Shown here piece after piece: positions 1 through 7,610 of a stretch of DNA of 23,876 nucleotides. How positions within the stretch are numbered: the first letter of the stretch is position 1; every line of letters begins with the position of its first letter. A model generated the notes under the pieces. The model was not told the DNA's origin. It did not search any database and saw nothing but the letters and a program-made list of their open reading frames with translations. Both the position numbers and the translations under genes were made by a program. The DNA comes from an uncultured Lachnospiraceae bacterium (GTDB lineage: Bacteria > Bacillota > Clostridia > Lachnospirales > Lachnospiraceae), in NCBI GenBank assembly GCA_934338765.1, contig CAKRHL010000014.1:1-23876 (forward strand). Direction: 5' to 3'.

Positions 1-148
1 ACACATAATCCGTGCCCTCCCCATCACATGCCACCAGCCAGTCCCCCGGCTCCAGACGAAGCACGTTTTTGATATGATTCACATCGGAATCCAAAATATG
101 GATCTGATCCTCTTCAATCTGATCCTGCCCAATATAAAAGCGATACAC
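1..148 (-). CDS. rsmE: 16S rRNA m3U1498 methyltransferase RsmE, N-terminal part (gene runs off the left edge)
   Basis: Only the first 49 codons are present. The translation begins (M/V)YRFYIG, followed by HILDSDVNHIKNVLRLEPGD and then VACDGEGTDYV. This is the N-terminal PUA-like RNA-binding part of RsmE, where the H-I-x-N-V-L-R-x-x-x-G-D core is typical. Known role: SAM-dependent N3 methylation of U1498 in 16S rRNA, in the cytoplasm; the SPOUT catalytic domain lies outside the window. The start is GTG at 146-148, chosen because a GAGGAGG-type ribosome binding site lies 8 nt upstream and because RsmE proteins usually open with M-x-R-F. A strong promoter lies directly upstream. RsmE is often preceded by prmA, but here a terminator and an unrelated gene precede it, so this copy starts its own transcript. 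Confidence 0.8.
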   Translation of the reverse strand, partial: MYRFYIGQDQIEEDQIHILDSDVNHIKNVLRLEPGDWLVACDGEGTDYV

Positions 149-180
149 CGGTCCAGCCTCCTCTAAGTGATATTTTCCTA

Positions 181-209
181 ATTATACTCATAATCATCCG
201 ATGGCGCAA
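181..209 (-). promoter_or_regulatory. sigma-A promoter of rsmE
   Basis: On the minus strand the -35 box is TTGCGC (204-209) and the -10 box is a perfect TATAAT (181-186), with a 17-bp spacer. It lies about 35 nt upstream of the rsmE GTG start. The -35 box partly overlaps a small hairpin (GCGCA-AG-TGCGC, 205-215). Confidence 0.7.
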
Positions 210-215
210 GTGCGC

Positions 216-264
216 AAAACACCCCCGGATCCGAAAATCACCATACCTCCGGATCCGGGGGTGT
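216..264 (-). terminator. Intrinsic terminator after the FliD-C-like gene
   Basis: A perfect 15-bp inverted repeat pairs 219-233 with 250-264 (arm ACACCCCCGGATCCG) around a 16-nt loop. On the minus strand it is followed by TTT before TGCGC, so the U-tract is short but the stem is very stable. It lies 40 nt past the stop of the 304-1050 gene and just upstream of the rsmE promoter, so it separates the two transcripts. Confidence 0.75.
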
Positions 265-303
265 CCCAATGTCACCCATAAAAGCCCCTTACAGACACGC
301 TCC

Positions 304-1050
304 TTACAGATATCTGTCCAGCACACCATTGGCTCCGCCCAGTGCCGAATAACCGCCGGAGTATGTATAGGAAGATCCATTACTTCTCTGGTAAGCCTGG
401 CTATTGGCCAGCTGATAACTCTGTCTTGCCAGATTCTGTACTGCATCGCCATAAGAGCCACTTCCCTGAAACAGTGAAGATACATCATGCACACTGGCAT
501 TTTTGAGTTTATCCTCATTGACCGTAAGCTGATTGTTCTCTCCGATCGTAATGCCGATCTTGGACAGCATCGTAGCATTCTTGGCCGTAAAACCTACGAT
601 ATTGACTGACTTCTTTAAGATGGACACAGAATCTACGTCAGATGAAGACTTCACATAAGCATTGTACTTATCTACAAAATCCTTAACACTTTTTGTGATC
701 TTATCCTGATCATAGGTATTCTTTCCATTTTCATCTGTCCCTGTCGCTTCATAAAGAGACTTACTGCGCAGATCCTCCAGACTGTTATTTAAGGATGCTG
801 CCTGAGACTTTACATTAACCAGCTTTGTCTGCTCCTCCTTCGTCTCAGTATCCGTCTTGGAAGAATCTGTCTTGCCGGCTCCCTCTGTGGCATAATAAGC
901 CTTCATCAGCTTGCCATAGGAGCCGTTGCGGATCATCGCCAGATCATTCAGCCCATAGGAGCTACCGCCGTTGCTGCTTCCGATCCCAAAAATGCTGTTG
1001 TAAAGATTCGAAATATTTGATTGATTATTGTTAATACCATTAATAGCCAT
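304..1050 (-). CDS. FliD C-terminal-domain-like protein, stand-alone (possible flagellar filament- or cap-associated protein)
   Basis: This is a 248-residue soluble protein without a signal peptide. Residues 1-50 are Asn/Ser/Gly-rich, 57-80 are a charged low-complexity linker, and 115-210 resemble the C-terminal part of the flagellar cap protein FliD. Visible there are a K-S-V-K-D-F-V-D-K-Y-N-A-Y-V-K helix, then L-S-K-I-G-I-T-I-G-E-N-N-Q-L-T-V-N-E-D-K-L-K and V-S-S-L-F, matching the family pattern 'lgi..dG.Lt.de.kL...l......lF'. The tail (215-248) is rich in Ser, Tyr and Gly. FliD is normally 450 residues or more, so most of it is missing here by design, not by frameshift: the frame is clean, with an AAGGAGG site 9 nt before ATG. 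A sigma-D-like promoter sits upstream and a terminator downstream, so it is monocistronic. The link to motility is my inference from fold pattern plus promoter; no other flagellar gene is in the window. Confidence 0.6.
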   Translation of the reverse strand: MAINGINNNQSNISNLYNSIFGIGSSNGGSSYGLNDLAMIRNGSYGKLMKAYYATEGAGKTDSSKTDTETKEEQTKLVNVKSQAASLNNSLEDLRSKSLYEATGTDENGKNTYDQDKITKSVKDFVDKYNAYVKSSSDVDSVSILKKSVNIVGFTAKNATMLSKIGITIGENNQLTVNEDKLKNASVHDVSSLFQGSGSYGDAVQNLARQSYQLANSQAYQRSNGSSYTYSGGYSALGGANGVLDRYL

Positions 1051-1078
1051 AAATATAATACCTCCTTCTCTATATAGT

Positions 1079-1105
1079 ATATCGTATATTTCTTACGAAA
1101 GTTTA
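1079..1105 (-). promoter_or_regulatory. Sigma-D / sigma-28-like promoter of the FliD-C-like gene
   Basis: The minus strand reads TAAACTTT (1098-1105), 11 nt, then TACGATAT (1079-1086). The flagellar sigma factor consensus is TAAAGTTT-N11-GCCGATAA (Bacillus SigD: TAAA-N15-CCGATAT). The match is 7/8 in the upstream box with exact spacing, and CGATA is intact in the downstream box. The region ends about 29 nt upstream of ATG, leaving a short leader with its ribosome binding site. A sigma-A -10 (TATACT) overlaps, but it lacks a good -35 at 17 bp. Confidence 0.6.
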
Positions 1106-1131
1106 TCCTGGTCATTAATTTTTTCTTAAAT

Positions 1132-3132
1132 TTATCGTTTTTTCGCGTTTTTCCTGTGGTCGCTTTTCTGTGTCTTTTGCCGTCCGCCACTTTTTTCGTT
1201 TCTTTTGCTATCCTGCTTATTCTTTTTGTTTCCACTGTTCCTGCGATCCTGACCGCCTTTTTCTGCTCTTCCGTTTCCCTTTTTGTTCTTTCCATGACTA
1301 TGGTGGTCATCCCATTTTTCTTCCATCCACTTCTCCTTCCGCGGATGGATCAGGCATTTCGGTCCAAAACCGATCAGATCTTCCCTGCCGGCTTTCAGCA
1401 GGGCTTCCTTCACCAGATCGTAGTTATGAGGGTTACGGTACTGCATCAGGGCGCGCTGCATTGCCTTTTCATGTGGATTCACGGGCACATAAACCTTCTC
1501 CATGGTCCTCGGATCCAGACCGGTATAGTACATACACGTGGACAATGTAGATGGTGTCGGATAAAAATCCTGTACCTGCTCCGGCATATAGCCCAGATCC
1601 CGCAGGTATTCCGCCAGCTCTACCGCTTCCGACAGACCGGAACCCGGATGGGAAGACATCAGATACGGCACCAGAAACTGCTGCTTACCAGTCATTTTAT
1701 TGACCCTCTGATACCTCTTTACAAAGCTTTCATACACGGAATTTTCCGGTTTTCCCATGTAATGCAGCACCTTATCCGCCACATGCTCCGGTGCCACACG
1801 AAGCTGCCCGCTGATGTGATATTTGCAAAGCTCCCGGATAAAGGAATCATCCTTATCCTCCATCACATAATCAAAACGGATCCCTGACCGGATAAAGACC
1901 TTTTTAACCCCCGGCAGCGCCCGAAGCTCCCTTAAAAGCTTCAGATAATCCGAATGATCCACGATCAGGTTCTTACACGGTTTCGGAAACAGACATTGCT
2001 TATTGGTACAGACACCATGCTTTAACTGCTTCTCGCAGGAGGTATGGCGGAAATTGCCGGTAGGTCCGCCCACATCATGGATATATCCCTTAAAATCCGG
2101 TTCCTTGATCATTTCCTTTGCCTCCGCAAGGATCGACTCATGACTTCTGGTCTGTAAGATCCTTCCCTGATGAAAGGTCAGGGCACAAAAGCTGCACCCA
2201 CCAAAACAGCCCCGGTTGCTTGTAAGACTGAATTTGATCTCCTGCAGCGCCGGTACACCGCCTGCCGCCTCATAGGAAGGATGATAGGCACGCATATACG
2301 GCAGCGCATAAACATCGTCCAGCTCCATCCGGGTCAATGGCCTTGCCGGAGGATTCTGCACCACATAAAGGTGATCGTTATACTTCTCTACAAGACATTT
2401 GGCCGTGAAGTGGTCTGTATTACAATACTGGGTGTAAAAGCTCTCCGCATACACCCTTTTGTCCCGGCAGATCTCCTCATAAGAGGGAAGCATCCGGGCA
2501 TCATACACTGCATCCGGGTTTTTGGTGCGGTATGCCGTTCCCTCTACATACGTGATATCCTCCACTGCCATGCCACTTTCCAAGGCATCTGCCACCTCTA
2601 CAACCGCAAGCTCCCCCATGCCGTAGATCAGGATATTGGCCTGAGAATCCACAAGGATAGAATGTTTCAGGCTGTTGGACCAGTAATCGTAATGAGCCAG
2701 CCGCCGCAGACTTGCCTCTATCCCGCCGATAATAATCGGAACCTGCTTGTACACCTTGCGGATTAGATTACAATATACGATGGTTGCGTAATCCGGTCTT
2801 TTTCCTGCTACGCCTCCCGGTGTATAGGCATCACTGCTTCTTCTCTTCTTGGATACCGTATAGTGATTGACCATGGAATCCATGTTCCCCGCCGACACCA
2901 TGAAGCCCAGCCGCGGCATGCCAAACACCTGTATACTTTTTTCATCCTTCCAGTCAGGCTGGGCGATCATACCGATCCGGTATCCATGCGCCTCCAGCAC
3001 ACGGGTAATGATTGCTGCCCCGAAGGAGGAATGATCCACATAGGCATCTCCGCAGACATAGACAAAGTCTACCTGTTCCCAGCCCCGTTCCAGCATTTCT
3101 TCTCTTGTCACCGGCAAAAATTTTTTATCCAT
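1132..3132 (-). CDS. YgiQ-family (UPF0313) radical SAM protein
   Basis: This 666-residue protein matches the YgiQ family from end to end. The N-terminal block (about 20-60) contains [16 protein letters not shown] central block contains [18 protein letters not shown]. The radical SAM cluster motif is C309-x3-C313-x2-C316 inside [12 protein letters not shown], and it would bind [4Fe-4S] and SAM. The family C-terminal block (about 500-620) follows, with Q-D-F-Y-P-T-P-S-T and [11 protein letters not shown]. The physiological reaction of YgiQ proteins is not established. After about residue 615 comes a Lys/Arg/Asn/Gly-rich tail, probably disordered and nucleic-acid-binding in character. The start ATG has a GGAAG-type site upstream, and the next upstream gene (HAD) is divergent. 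Confidence 0.9.
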   Translation of the reverse strand: MDKKFLPVTREEMLERGWEQVDFVYVCGDAYVDHSSFGAAIITRVLEAHGYRIGMIAQPDWKDEKSIQVFGMPRLGFMVSAGNMDSMVNHYTVSKKRRSSDAYTPGGVAGKRPDYATIVYCNLIRKVYKQVPIIIGGIEASLRRLAHYDYWSNSLKHSILVDSQANILIYGMGELAVVEVADALESGMAVEDITYVEGTAYRTKNPDAVYDARMLPSYEEICRDKRVYAESFYTQYCNTDHFTAKCLVEKYNDHLYVVQNPPARPLTRMELDDVYALPYMRAYHPSYEAAGGVPALQEIKFSLTSNRGCFGGCSFCALTFHQGRILQTRSHESILAEAKEMIKEPDFKGYIHDVGGPTGNFRHTSCEKQLKHGVCTNKQCLFPKPCKNLIVDHSDYLKLLRELRALPGVKKVFIRSGIRFDYVMEDKDDSFIRELCKYHISGQLRVAPEHVADKVLHYMGKPENSVYESFVKRYQRVNKMTGKQQFLVPYLMSSHPGSGLSEAVELAEYLRDLGYMPEQVQDFYPTPSTLSTCMYYTGLDPRTMEKVYVPVNPHEKAMQRALMQYRNPHNYDLVKEALLKAGREDLIGFGPKCLIHPRKEKWMEEKWDDHHSHGKNKKGNGRAEKGGQDRRNSGNKKNKQDSKRNEKSGGRQKTQKSDHRKNAKKR

Positions 3133-3176
3133 TTTGATAATCCTGTCTTCCTTTCTCTGAGTAAAAAATCTATCTC

Positions 3177-3205
3177 TTGCATAATCCGTTTCATTCCATT
3201 ATACT
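3177..3205 (+). promoter_or_regulatory. Promoter of the HAD phosphatase, overlapping a minus-strand -10 for ygiQ
   Basis: On the plus strand TTGCAT (3177-3182) and TATACT (3200-3205) are separated by 17 bp, about 50 nt before the HAD ATG. The same bases read on the minus strand give a perfect TATAAT (3198-3203) facing ygiQ, with only a weak -35 (TCAGTT, 16-bp spacer). The two divergent promoters therefore appear to share one AT-rich melting site. Confidence 0.6.
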
Positions 3206-3254
3206 GATACAGCGAAATTAACTGATTCGACAACAGGAAAGGAATGAAACCATT

Positions 3255-4049
3255 ATGCGTAAACTTCTTTTTTTTGATATTGACGGCACCATCCTGTCCG
3301 AAGGCGAAAAACGCTACGTTCCGGACAGCGCCGTTCAGGCCATCCGCGAACTGCAGGCCAACGGCCACCTCTGTTTTATCAACTCCGGCAGAGCCTGGTC
3401 CGAAATCCATAACAACATCAGCGATCTTGACTTTGACGGTTTCGTCTGCGGCTGCGGTACCTTCATCAGCTATCACGGAGAAACCCTTCTGGCAGATGAG
3501 ATTCCAATGCCCCTGGCGGATGAAATCTACAAGGACCTCCACAAATACCATCTGGAGTGGCTGTTAGAGGGACAGCATGCGATCTACTACAGCACGATTC
3601 CTTACAAAACACATATCGGCGACTTCTACAAGGAGTTCCACGCTCTTTTTCCGGATCATTGTGTGGATTATCCGCCGGAAACCAGAGGACTCCACTATGA
3701 CAAATTCTGTCTCTGCACAACTCCGGAAAGTGATCTGTCCGGTTTTATGGACAAATACAAGGACAAACTTACCTTTATCGACCGTGGCAATGACTTCTAC
3801 GAGGTGATCCCTGTAGGACATTCCAAGGCAACCGGCATCCGGTTCCTGATGGATTATTTTGACATTCCTCTGGAGGATACCATTGCCGTCGGCGACAGCA
3901 CAAACGATCTCCCTATGCTGGAATATGCCGGATTAAGTATAGGTATGAAAAAAAGTGATGCCCCCGTTTTAAATACCGTAGACTATGTAACAGATACGGT
4001 AGAAAACGACGGCATCTATAAAGCAATGAAACATTTCGAACTAATCTGA
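3255..4049 (+). CDS. HAD-IIB (Cof-type) phosphatase
   Basis: A 264-residue protein of the Cof/YkrA subgroup of haloacid dehalogenase hydrolases, cytoplasmic and Mg2+-dependent, typically acting on sugar phosphates or other small phosphoesters. All four motifs are visible: motif I D8-I-D10-G-T (nucleophile and acid/base Asp), motif II S44 in I-N-S-G-R, motif III K191 in H-S-K-A-T-G-I, and motif IV G-D214-S-T-N-D218 near the C-terminus. The cap domain (about 80-185) determines the substrate, which cannot be inferred. The start is set by GGAAAGGA about 10 nt upstream; an ATG at 3244 is in another frame. It has its own promoter, is divergent from ygiQ, and its last 9 bases overlap the stop end of the convergent membrane-protein gene. 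Confidence 0.88.
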   Translation: MRKLLFFDIDGTILSEGEKRYVPDSAVQAIRELQANGHLCFINSGRAWSEIHNNISDLDFDGFVCGCGTFISYHGETLLADEIPMPLADEIYKDLHKYHLEWLLEGQHAIYYSTIPYKTHIGDFYKEFHALFPDHCVDYPPETRGLHYDKFCLCTTPESDLSGFMDKYKDKLTFIDRGNDFYEVIPVGHSKATGIRFLMDYFDIPLEDTIAVGDSTNDLPMLEYAGLSIGMKKSDAPVLNTVDYVTDTVENDGIYKAMKHFELI

Positions 4050-4502
4050 TGGATCATCCTGCTCCAGCGCAGTTTTGTACAACATCATCAGATATGCATC
4101 CACAAAACAGAAGCGGTTGCAGACAAACTCATATACTTTATACAAAAAACATATCCCCATCAGCACCAGACTGACATTGGTTACTCTGGCATCCAGCCCC
4201 ATAGCCACCAGGATCACACTGGCAAGCACATAAAATATAAACACAAAGCTAAACTGACGCGCAATGCAGAATGCGTCCATAAGAGTGCCTGCAAGGCGCT
4301 CTTTTTTCTTTTCGATCTCTTCCTTGGTCAGGCTCTGGATCTGCTGACACATCTCACTGTATACTACTTTCTCATTCGCTTTCATCTGCGCCTCCGGGTC
4401 TCTGCGTTTCTTCTGATCGATCTCCTCCCGGCACAGGCTCACAAAATGACGATATACCTTCTTTCCAAACTCTGCCCGCAGGCGTTTTCGAAAAACATTC
4501 AT
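4041..4502 (-). CDS. Small membrane protein of unknown function with a charged N-terminal cytoplasmic region
   Basis: I do not recognise this 153-residue protein. Residues 1-80 are strongly charged and predicted helical (many K/E/R/Q, coiled-coil-like around 28-70). Two hydrophobic helices follow (about 83-102 and 108-128), then a short acidic tail ending E-Q-D-D-P-S-D. There is no signal peptide; the hairpin topology would put both ends in the cytoplasm. The start ATG at 4500-4502 has GGGGAAAG just upstream. The gene has its own promoter with a palindrome over the -10, placed right behind the galM stop. Its 3' end overlaps the convergent HAD gene by 9 bp, and no clear intrinsic terminator separates them. 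Codon use looks like that of its neighbours. Confidence 0.65.
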   Translation of the reverse strand: MNVFRKRLRAEFGKKVYRHFVSLCREEIDQKKRRDPEAQMKANEKVVYSEMCQQIQSLTKEEIEKKKERLAGTLMDAFCIARQFSFVFIFYVLASVILVAMGLDARVTNVSLVLMGICFLYKVYEFVCNRFCFVDAYLMMLYKTALEQDDPSD

Positions 4503-4551
4503 AATCTTTCCCCATCCTTTTTCAGATCACATGGGAATGAATATCCCCTTG

Positions 4552-4590
4552 TATCATTCTATGATAAATACATAAATGGGTGTATGTCAA
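4552..4590 (-). promoter_or_regulatory. Promoter of the 153-residue membrane protein with an operator-like palindrome on the -10
   Basis: On the minus strand TTGACA (4585-4590, perfect -35) is followed after 18 bp by TATCAT (4561-4566); a 17-bp reading gives TTATCA. The -10 forms one arm of a perfect inverted repeat TATCAT-TCT-ATGATA (4552-4566). A regulator bound there would block RNA polymerase; whether one exists is inference. Confidence 0.6.
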
Positions 4591-4611
4591 GTACTTTTAC
4601 AGTGATCGTAT

Positions 4612-5667
4612 TTAATATGTACCAAACCGGAAAACTGTATAGTGACGGTATGGCTCTCCTGCTTTCAATACGATATCCGGAAACTCCGGTGTATTGATGG
4701 CATTCGGGAAATTCTGGGTCTCAAAGCACACAGCACTTGACGGTCCATATACCACGCCCTCCTTGCCATGCTCTCCGGAAAGCTCCGGTGCCGTATACAT
4801 CTGAATGCCCGGCTGGTCTGTAAGCACGGTGAGTGTACGCCCCGTCTGCGGCTCTCTGCAGATGGCTGCTGTGACAACCTCTCCCTTTTGATGCTCCAGT
4901 ACAAAGTTATGATCATATCCCTTGAAATAATCCGGGCTGCTCTTATCCGGCACCACATCGGTACCGATCACCTTAAACTCACGGAAATCAAACGGTGTCC
5001 CCTCAACATCCACAAACTCTCCGGTTGGATATAAAAGATCATTGACCGGATTATACTGATCTGCAAAAATCTTCACCTCATGGTTTAATATCTGATCTCC
5101 CTTATGACCACCCTTTCCCAGATTAAAGTAAGAGTGATTTGTCATATTGACAACGGTATCCGCATCCGAAACACCGTCGTACTCAATGATCAGCTCATTA
5201 TCATCCGTCAGATGATACGTAATGCTGTATGTAAAGGTTCCCGGAAAATGCTGCTCCCCGTCAGGACTTACTCTGGAGAATGTCATCACCTGCTCCCCGT
5301 CACCTTTTTCGTACTCAGCCTCATACATCATATAATTAAAGCGGAGAAAGCCACTGTGCAGACAGTTGGTAGAGTCATTCTGATCCAGCTTATATTCCAC
5401 TCCATTGATCACGAAATGACCGTCAGAGATGCGGTTAGCACAACGTCCTACTGGTGCGCCAAAGCTTGGCTCATTGACCTCATAGGATGCCACATCATCG
5501 TATCCATGCACCACATCATCCATATGACCGTCCCGGTCCGGCACCCAGATATTGGTGATCACTGCTCCAAGATCAATAAATGATACCTTCATTCCATTTG
5601 CATTTTCCAGTGTATAACGGGTTACTTCCTGCCCGTCCTTTGTGGTTCCAAATTGTTCTTTTTTCAT
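4612..5667 (-). CDS. galM: Aldose 1-epimerase (mutarotase)
   Basis: A 351-residue GalM, of normal family length, which interconverts alpha and beta anomers of D-galactose or other aldoses in the cytoplasm and feeds the Leloir pathway or general sugar use. Family landmarks are visible: G-R75-C-A-N-R-I for substrate binding, C-L-H104-S-G, the catalytic His178 in N-M-T-N-H-S-Y-F-N-L, D252 in G-Y-D-H-N-F, and the general base E316 in V-C-F-E-T-Q. ATG is preceded by GGAGG with a 7-nt spacing. It is transcribed from its own strong promoter, which begins only about 5 bp past the stop codon of the upstream decarboxylase gene and carries an 18-bp palindrome, suggesting local control. No galK or galT is nearby, so the sugar served is open. 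Confidence 0.92.
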   Translation of the reverse strand: MKKEQFGTTKDGQEVTRYTLENANGMKVSFIDLGAVITNIWVPDRDGHMDDVVHGYDDVASYEVNEPSFGAPVGRCANRISDGHFVINGVEYKLDQNDSTNCLHSGFLRFNYMMYEAEYEKGDGEQVMTFSRVSPDGEQHFPGTFTYSITYHLTDDNELIIEYDGVSDADTVVNMTNHSYFNLGKGGHKGDQILNHEVKIFADQYNPVNDLLYPTGEFVDVEGTPFDFREFKVIGTDVVPDKSSPDYFKGYDHNFVLEHQKGEVVTAAICREPQTGRTLTVLTDQPGIQMYTAPELSGEHGKEGVVYGPSSAVCFETQNFPNAINTPEFPDIVLKAGEPYRHYTVFRFGTY

Positions 5668-5712
5668 CCTTTTGCCTCCATACCTTTGTTTACCAAACTC
5701 CCTGTTTTCAGT

Positions 5713-5755
5713 TACTTAATACATTAAGTATAACAAAACAAAGGGTATATGACAA
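5713..5755 (-). promoter_or_regulatory. galM promoter with a palindromic operator candidate
   Basis: The minus strand carries TTGTCA (5750-5755), a 17-bp spacer and TATACT (5727-5732). An 8-bp inverted repeat, TACTTAAT-AC-ATTAAGTA (5713-5730), overlaps the -10 and the expected start point. That position fits a repressor operator, but no regulator gene is adjacent and the arms are AT-rich. Confidence 0.6.
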
Positions 5756-5759
5756 GGCA

Positions 5760-7157
5760 TTACTTCACAACAGATATTTCCCGGATCCCATACTCCCGAA
5801 AGACATCTATCATATTCCCGCTGATCTCTTCTCCGCTGACTGCGATCGGGATTGCCGGAGGACAGGATACTGTTTCCTGTGCCAGAATTCTTCCCCCTGC
5901 CTCACTGACCGGTACGATCTCGGACTCCGCAAAGACCGCCTCCCGTATGCTCATCCTGCGGGCGGCAGGCTCTGTTCCCAGACTCTTCGCCGGCGCAAAT
6001 GCTTTCCTGCACTGCAACAGTCTTGTGTGATCCAGCCACTGATCCAGCATCTGCCAGTCCTCCGGTCCATTCTGCGGACTCATCATTAACACCACCGTGT
6101 GATGATCTGCAAATTCACATTCTATCCCAGCGCGTTTCCTCTCTCCGATACACCAGACAAACTCCCGGAGCTCCCCCGCAATTTCTTCTCCATCATATCC
6201 GGATGCTCCGGTGTCAATAACAATCTTTAAGGGTTCTCCTTCCAAAATATGAAGTCCTCTGTCTCCGGCCGCTTTTTTAAACTGCCGGACCTTTTCCACA
6301 CATTTCGCCAGTTCCGCCCGAAACTTCCCTTCCAGATATGCATTACACAGATCCAACGACTGAAGGATCAGATAAGAGGGACTGGTGGAGCCAAACATGG
6401 TCAGTCCTTTCCTGGCACTGTCCAACATTTCGGACACTACATGCTCATGTAAATGAAGATATGCACCACCGGTCAGAACCGGCAATGTCTTGTGCGCTGA
6501 ATCACAGCAGATATCCGCCCCCAGATGAATGGGATGCTCGCTCTGCTCCAGAAATGCCAGATAAGCACCATGGGCATTGTCCACCGCCAGCAGTGTTCCA
6601 TATCTGTGACAAACCTCTGCGATCGCAGCAATGTCACTCTGCGCTCCGATATAATCCGGAGAAGTAATATAAACTGCTGCCGGAGGCTTTCCGCAGGACT
6701 TCAGACTACACTCTACCTCCCGCGGTGTCACCACGGCAGAACAGATTCCCTGTGCCCGTCCGCTCCGGATAAATTCCAGATCCAGATCTAACAGAGCACA
6801 ACCGTCCAGCATAGCCCGGTGCACGTTCCTTGCTGCCAGGATAAACGGCCTGTTATATTCTTTTTCCTTTATCCGCCGTTTCCGGTGCATCATCACGCTG
6901 TAAAGCATGGCTTTTACCGCCAGAGAAGAGCCCTCCGTGGAATACAGGGTCGCACCTGTCCCAAATAATGTACAGGCATTTTGCCGGCTTTCTCCCAGAA
7001 TCCCCTGAGACTCTGACAATACATCTGCCCCGGCGATCTCTGTAATGTCTCTCGCTTCGATTCCTAACGGACCTGCTCCCTTATGTCCCGGCATATGTGC
7101 CCTCACGCCATCTCCGGCAATATAACTGTCAATAAAATCAGCAACCGGTGTTCTCAC
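5760..7157 (-). CDS. Orn/Lys/Arg decarboxylase family PLP enzyme
   Basis: A 465-residue fold-type I PLP enzyme resembling the short Gram-positive arginine/lysine decarboxylases (YaaO/SpeA type). The N-terminus has the family signature A-H-M-P-G-H-K-G (20-27) and D-V-L-S-E-S. PLP contacts include D193 in V-D-N-A-H-G and the Schiff-base lysine K223 in D-S-A-H-K-T-L-P-V-L-T-G. The C-terminal third matches the family's small domain. The expected reaction is decarboxylation of a basic amino acid to a polyamine precursor; the exact substrate cannot be read from sequence. The start is GTG at 7155-7157, overlapping the upstream gene's TGA by 4 nt (GTGA), with AGGAG 8 nt before it, so translation is probably coupled. 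In many Firmicutes this gene lies beside tmk and holB; here it sits behind rarA and a small membrane protein. Confidence 0.85.
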   Translation of the reverse strand: MRTPVADFIDSYIAGDGVRAHMPGHKGAGPLGIEARDITEIAGADVLSESQGILGESRQNACTLFGTGATLYSTEGSSLAVKAMLYSVMMHRKRRIKEKEYNRPFILAARNVHRAMLDGCALLDLDLEFIRSGRAQGICSAVVTPREVECSLKSCGKPPAAVYITSPDYIGAQSDIAAIAEVCHRYGTLLAVDNAHGAYLAFLEQSEHPIHLGADICCDSAHKTLPVLTGGAYLHLHEHVVSEMLDSARKGLTMFGSTSPSYLILQSLDLCNAYLEGKFRAELAKCVEKVRQFKKAAGDRGLHILEGEPLKIVIDTGASGYDGEEIAGELREFVWCIGERKRAGIECEFADHHTVVLMMSPQNGPEDWQMLDQWLDHTRLLQCRKAFAPAKSLGTEPAARRMSIREAVFAESEIVPVSEAGGRILAQETVSCPPAIPIAVSGEEISGNMIDVFREYGIREISVVK

Positions 7158-7543
7158 GATTCTTTCTCCTGTGCTGCTGCCGTCTGTGCTCCCTGCTGCA
7201 TCTGTCCCTGTGCTGCTGCCGTCTGTGTTCCCTGCTGTGCCTGTCCCTGCGCTGCTGCCATCTGTGCCTTCTCCTGCTCCGCCTTTGCTTTCAGGGCGTC
7301 CTTGATCTGACGCATATACATCTCCTCGCGCATACGGTTATTGGCTTCGTTTCTCTTCTGAATATTGATCAGCATATTGATGGCATAAAGGATCACCGGT
7401 ACAAATACCGTCAGCATAATACTTCCGATAAACCAGTTGTGGGCACCGTCAGATGCCGTGATCGCTGTAATGATCGTCATCAGATACATTAATACAAGTA
7501 AAACCACGCCGATCATTGCAAATACTCTTTTTAATTTCTCCAT
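7154..7543 (-). CDS. Small two-helix membrane protein with Ala/Gln tandem repeats
   Basis: A 129-residue protein that I cannot assign. Two hydrophobic segments (about 7-29 and 38-60) are followed by a charged helical stretch rich in Arg/Glu/Lys (62-93). The tail consists of near-identical 13-residue units of the type (A/T)-Q-x-A-A-A-Q-G-Q-x-Q-Q-G, two full and one partial, ending E-K-E-S. Start choice: ATG at 7541-7543 opens directly into the first membrane helix and has AAAGGAG about 12 nt upstream. The reading frame extends 40 codons further back, but that extension overlaps the end of rarA and lacks membrane or conserved character. The stop overlaps the decarboxylase GTG by 4 nt, so the two are translationally coupled. 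The likely topology is both ends in the cytoplasm with the repeat tail inside. It could scaffold a partner; that is speculation. Confidence 0.65.
   Translation of the reverse strand: MEKLKRVFAMIGVVLLVLMYLMTIITAITASDGAHNWFIGSIMLTVFVPVILYAINMLINIQKRNEANNRMREEMYMRQIKDALKAKAEQEKAQMAAAQGQAQQGTQTAAAQGQMQQGAQTAAAQEKES
7169..7267 (-). repeat. 39-bp in-frame tandem repeat, about 2.5 copies
   Basis: Two adjacent 39-bp units (7190-7228 and 7229-7267) and a partial third (7169-7189) encode the Ala/Gln repeats of the small membrane protein. The units are nearly identical at DNA level, including synonymous positions, which suggests recent duplication and possible length variation between strains. Confidence 0.75.
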
Positions 7544-7610
7544 AATTCTCTTACTCTCCTTTCTGTCCGCATGCCTTAAACCTGCAGACACAAGCTCTTT
7601 GCAGGAAGAT

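Noticed and set aside
825..1034. Plus-strand open frame inside the FliD-C-like gene
   Set aside because: It has no ribosome binding site, a biased composition, and is the mirror of a convincing gene.
1156..1887. Long plus-strand open frame opposite ygiQ, with a hydrophobic N-terminus
   Set aside because: It is antisense to conserved YgiQ sequence; the hydrophobicity comes from complementing the Lys/Arg-rich tail.
3974..4001. Hairpin TACCGTA...TACGGTA near the HAD 3' end as a terminator for the convergent membrane-protein gene
   Set aside because: A 7-bp stem with a 14-nt loop and only a broken U-tract on the minus strand is too weak to call.
7581..7605. CCTGCA...TGCAGG hairpin after rarA as an intrinsic terminator
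   Set aside because: A 6-bp stem, 13-nt loop and only three U; the next gene follows at once.
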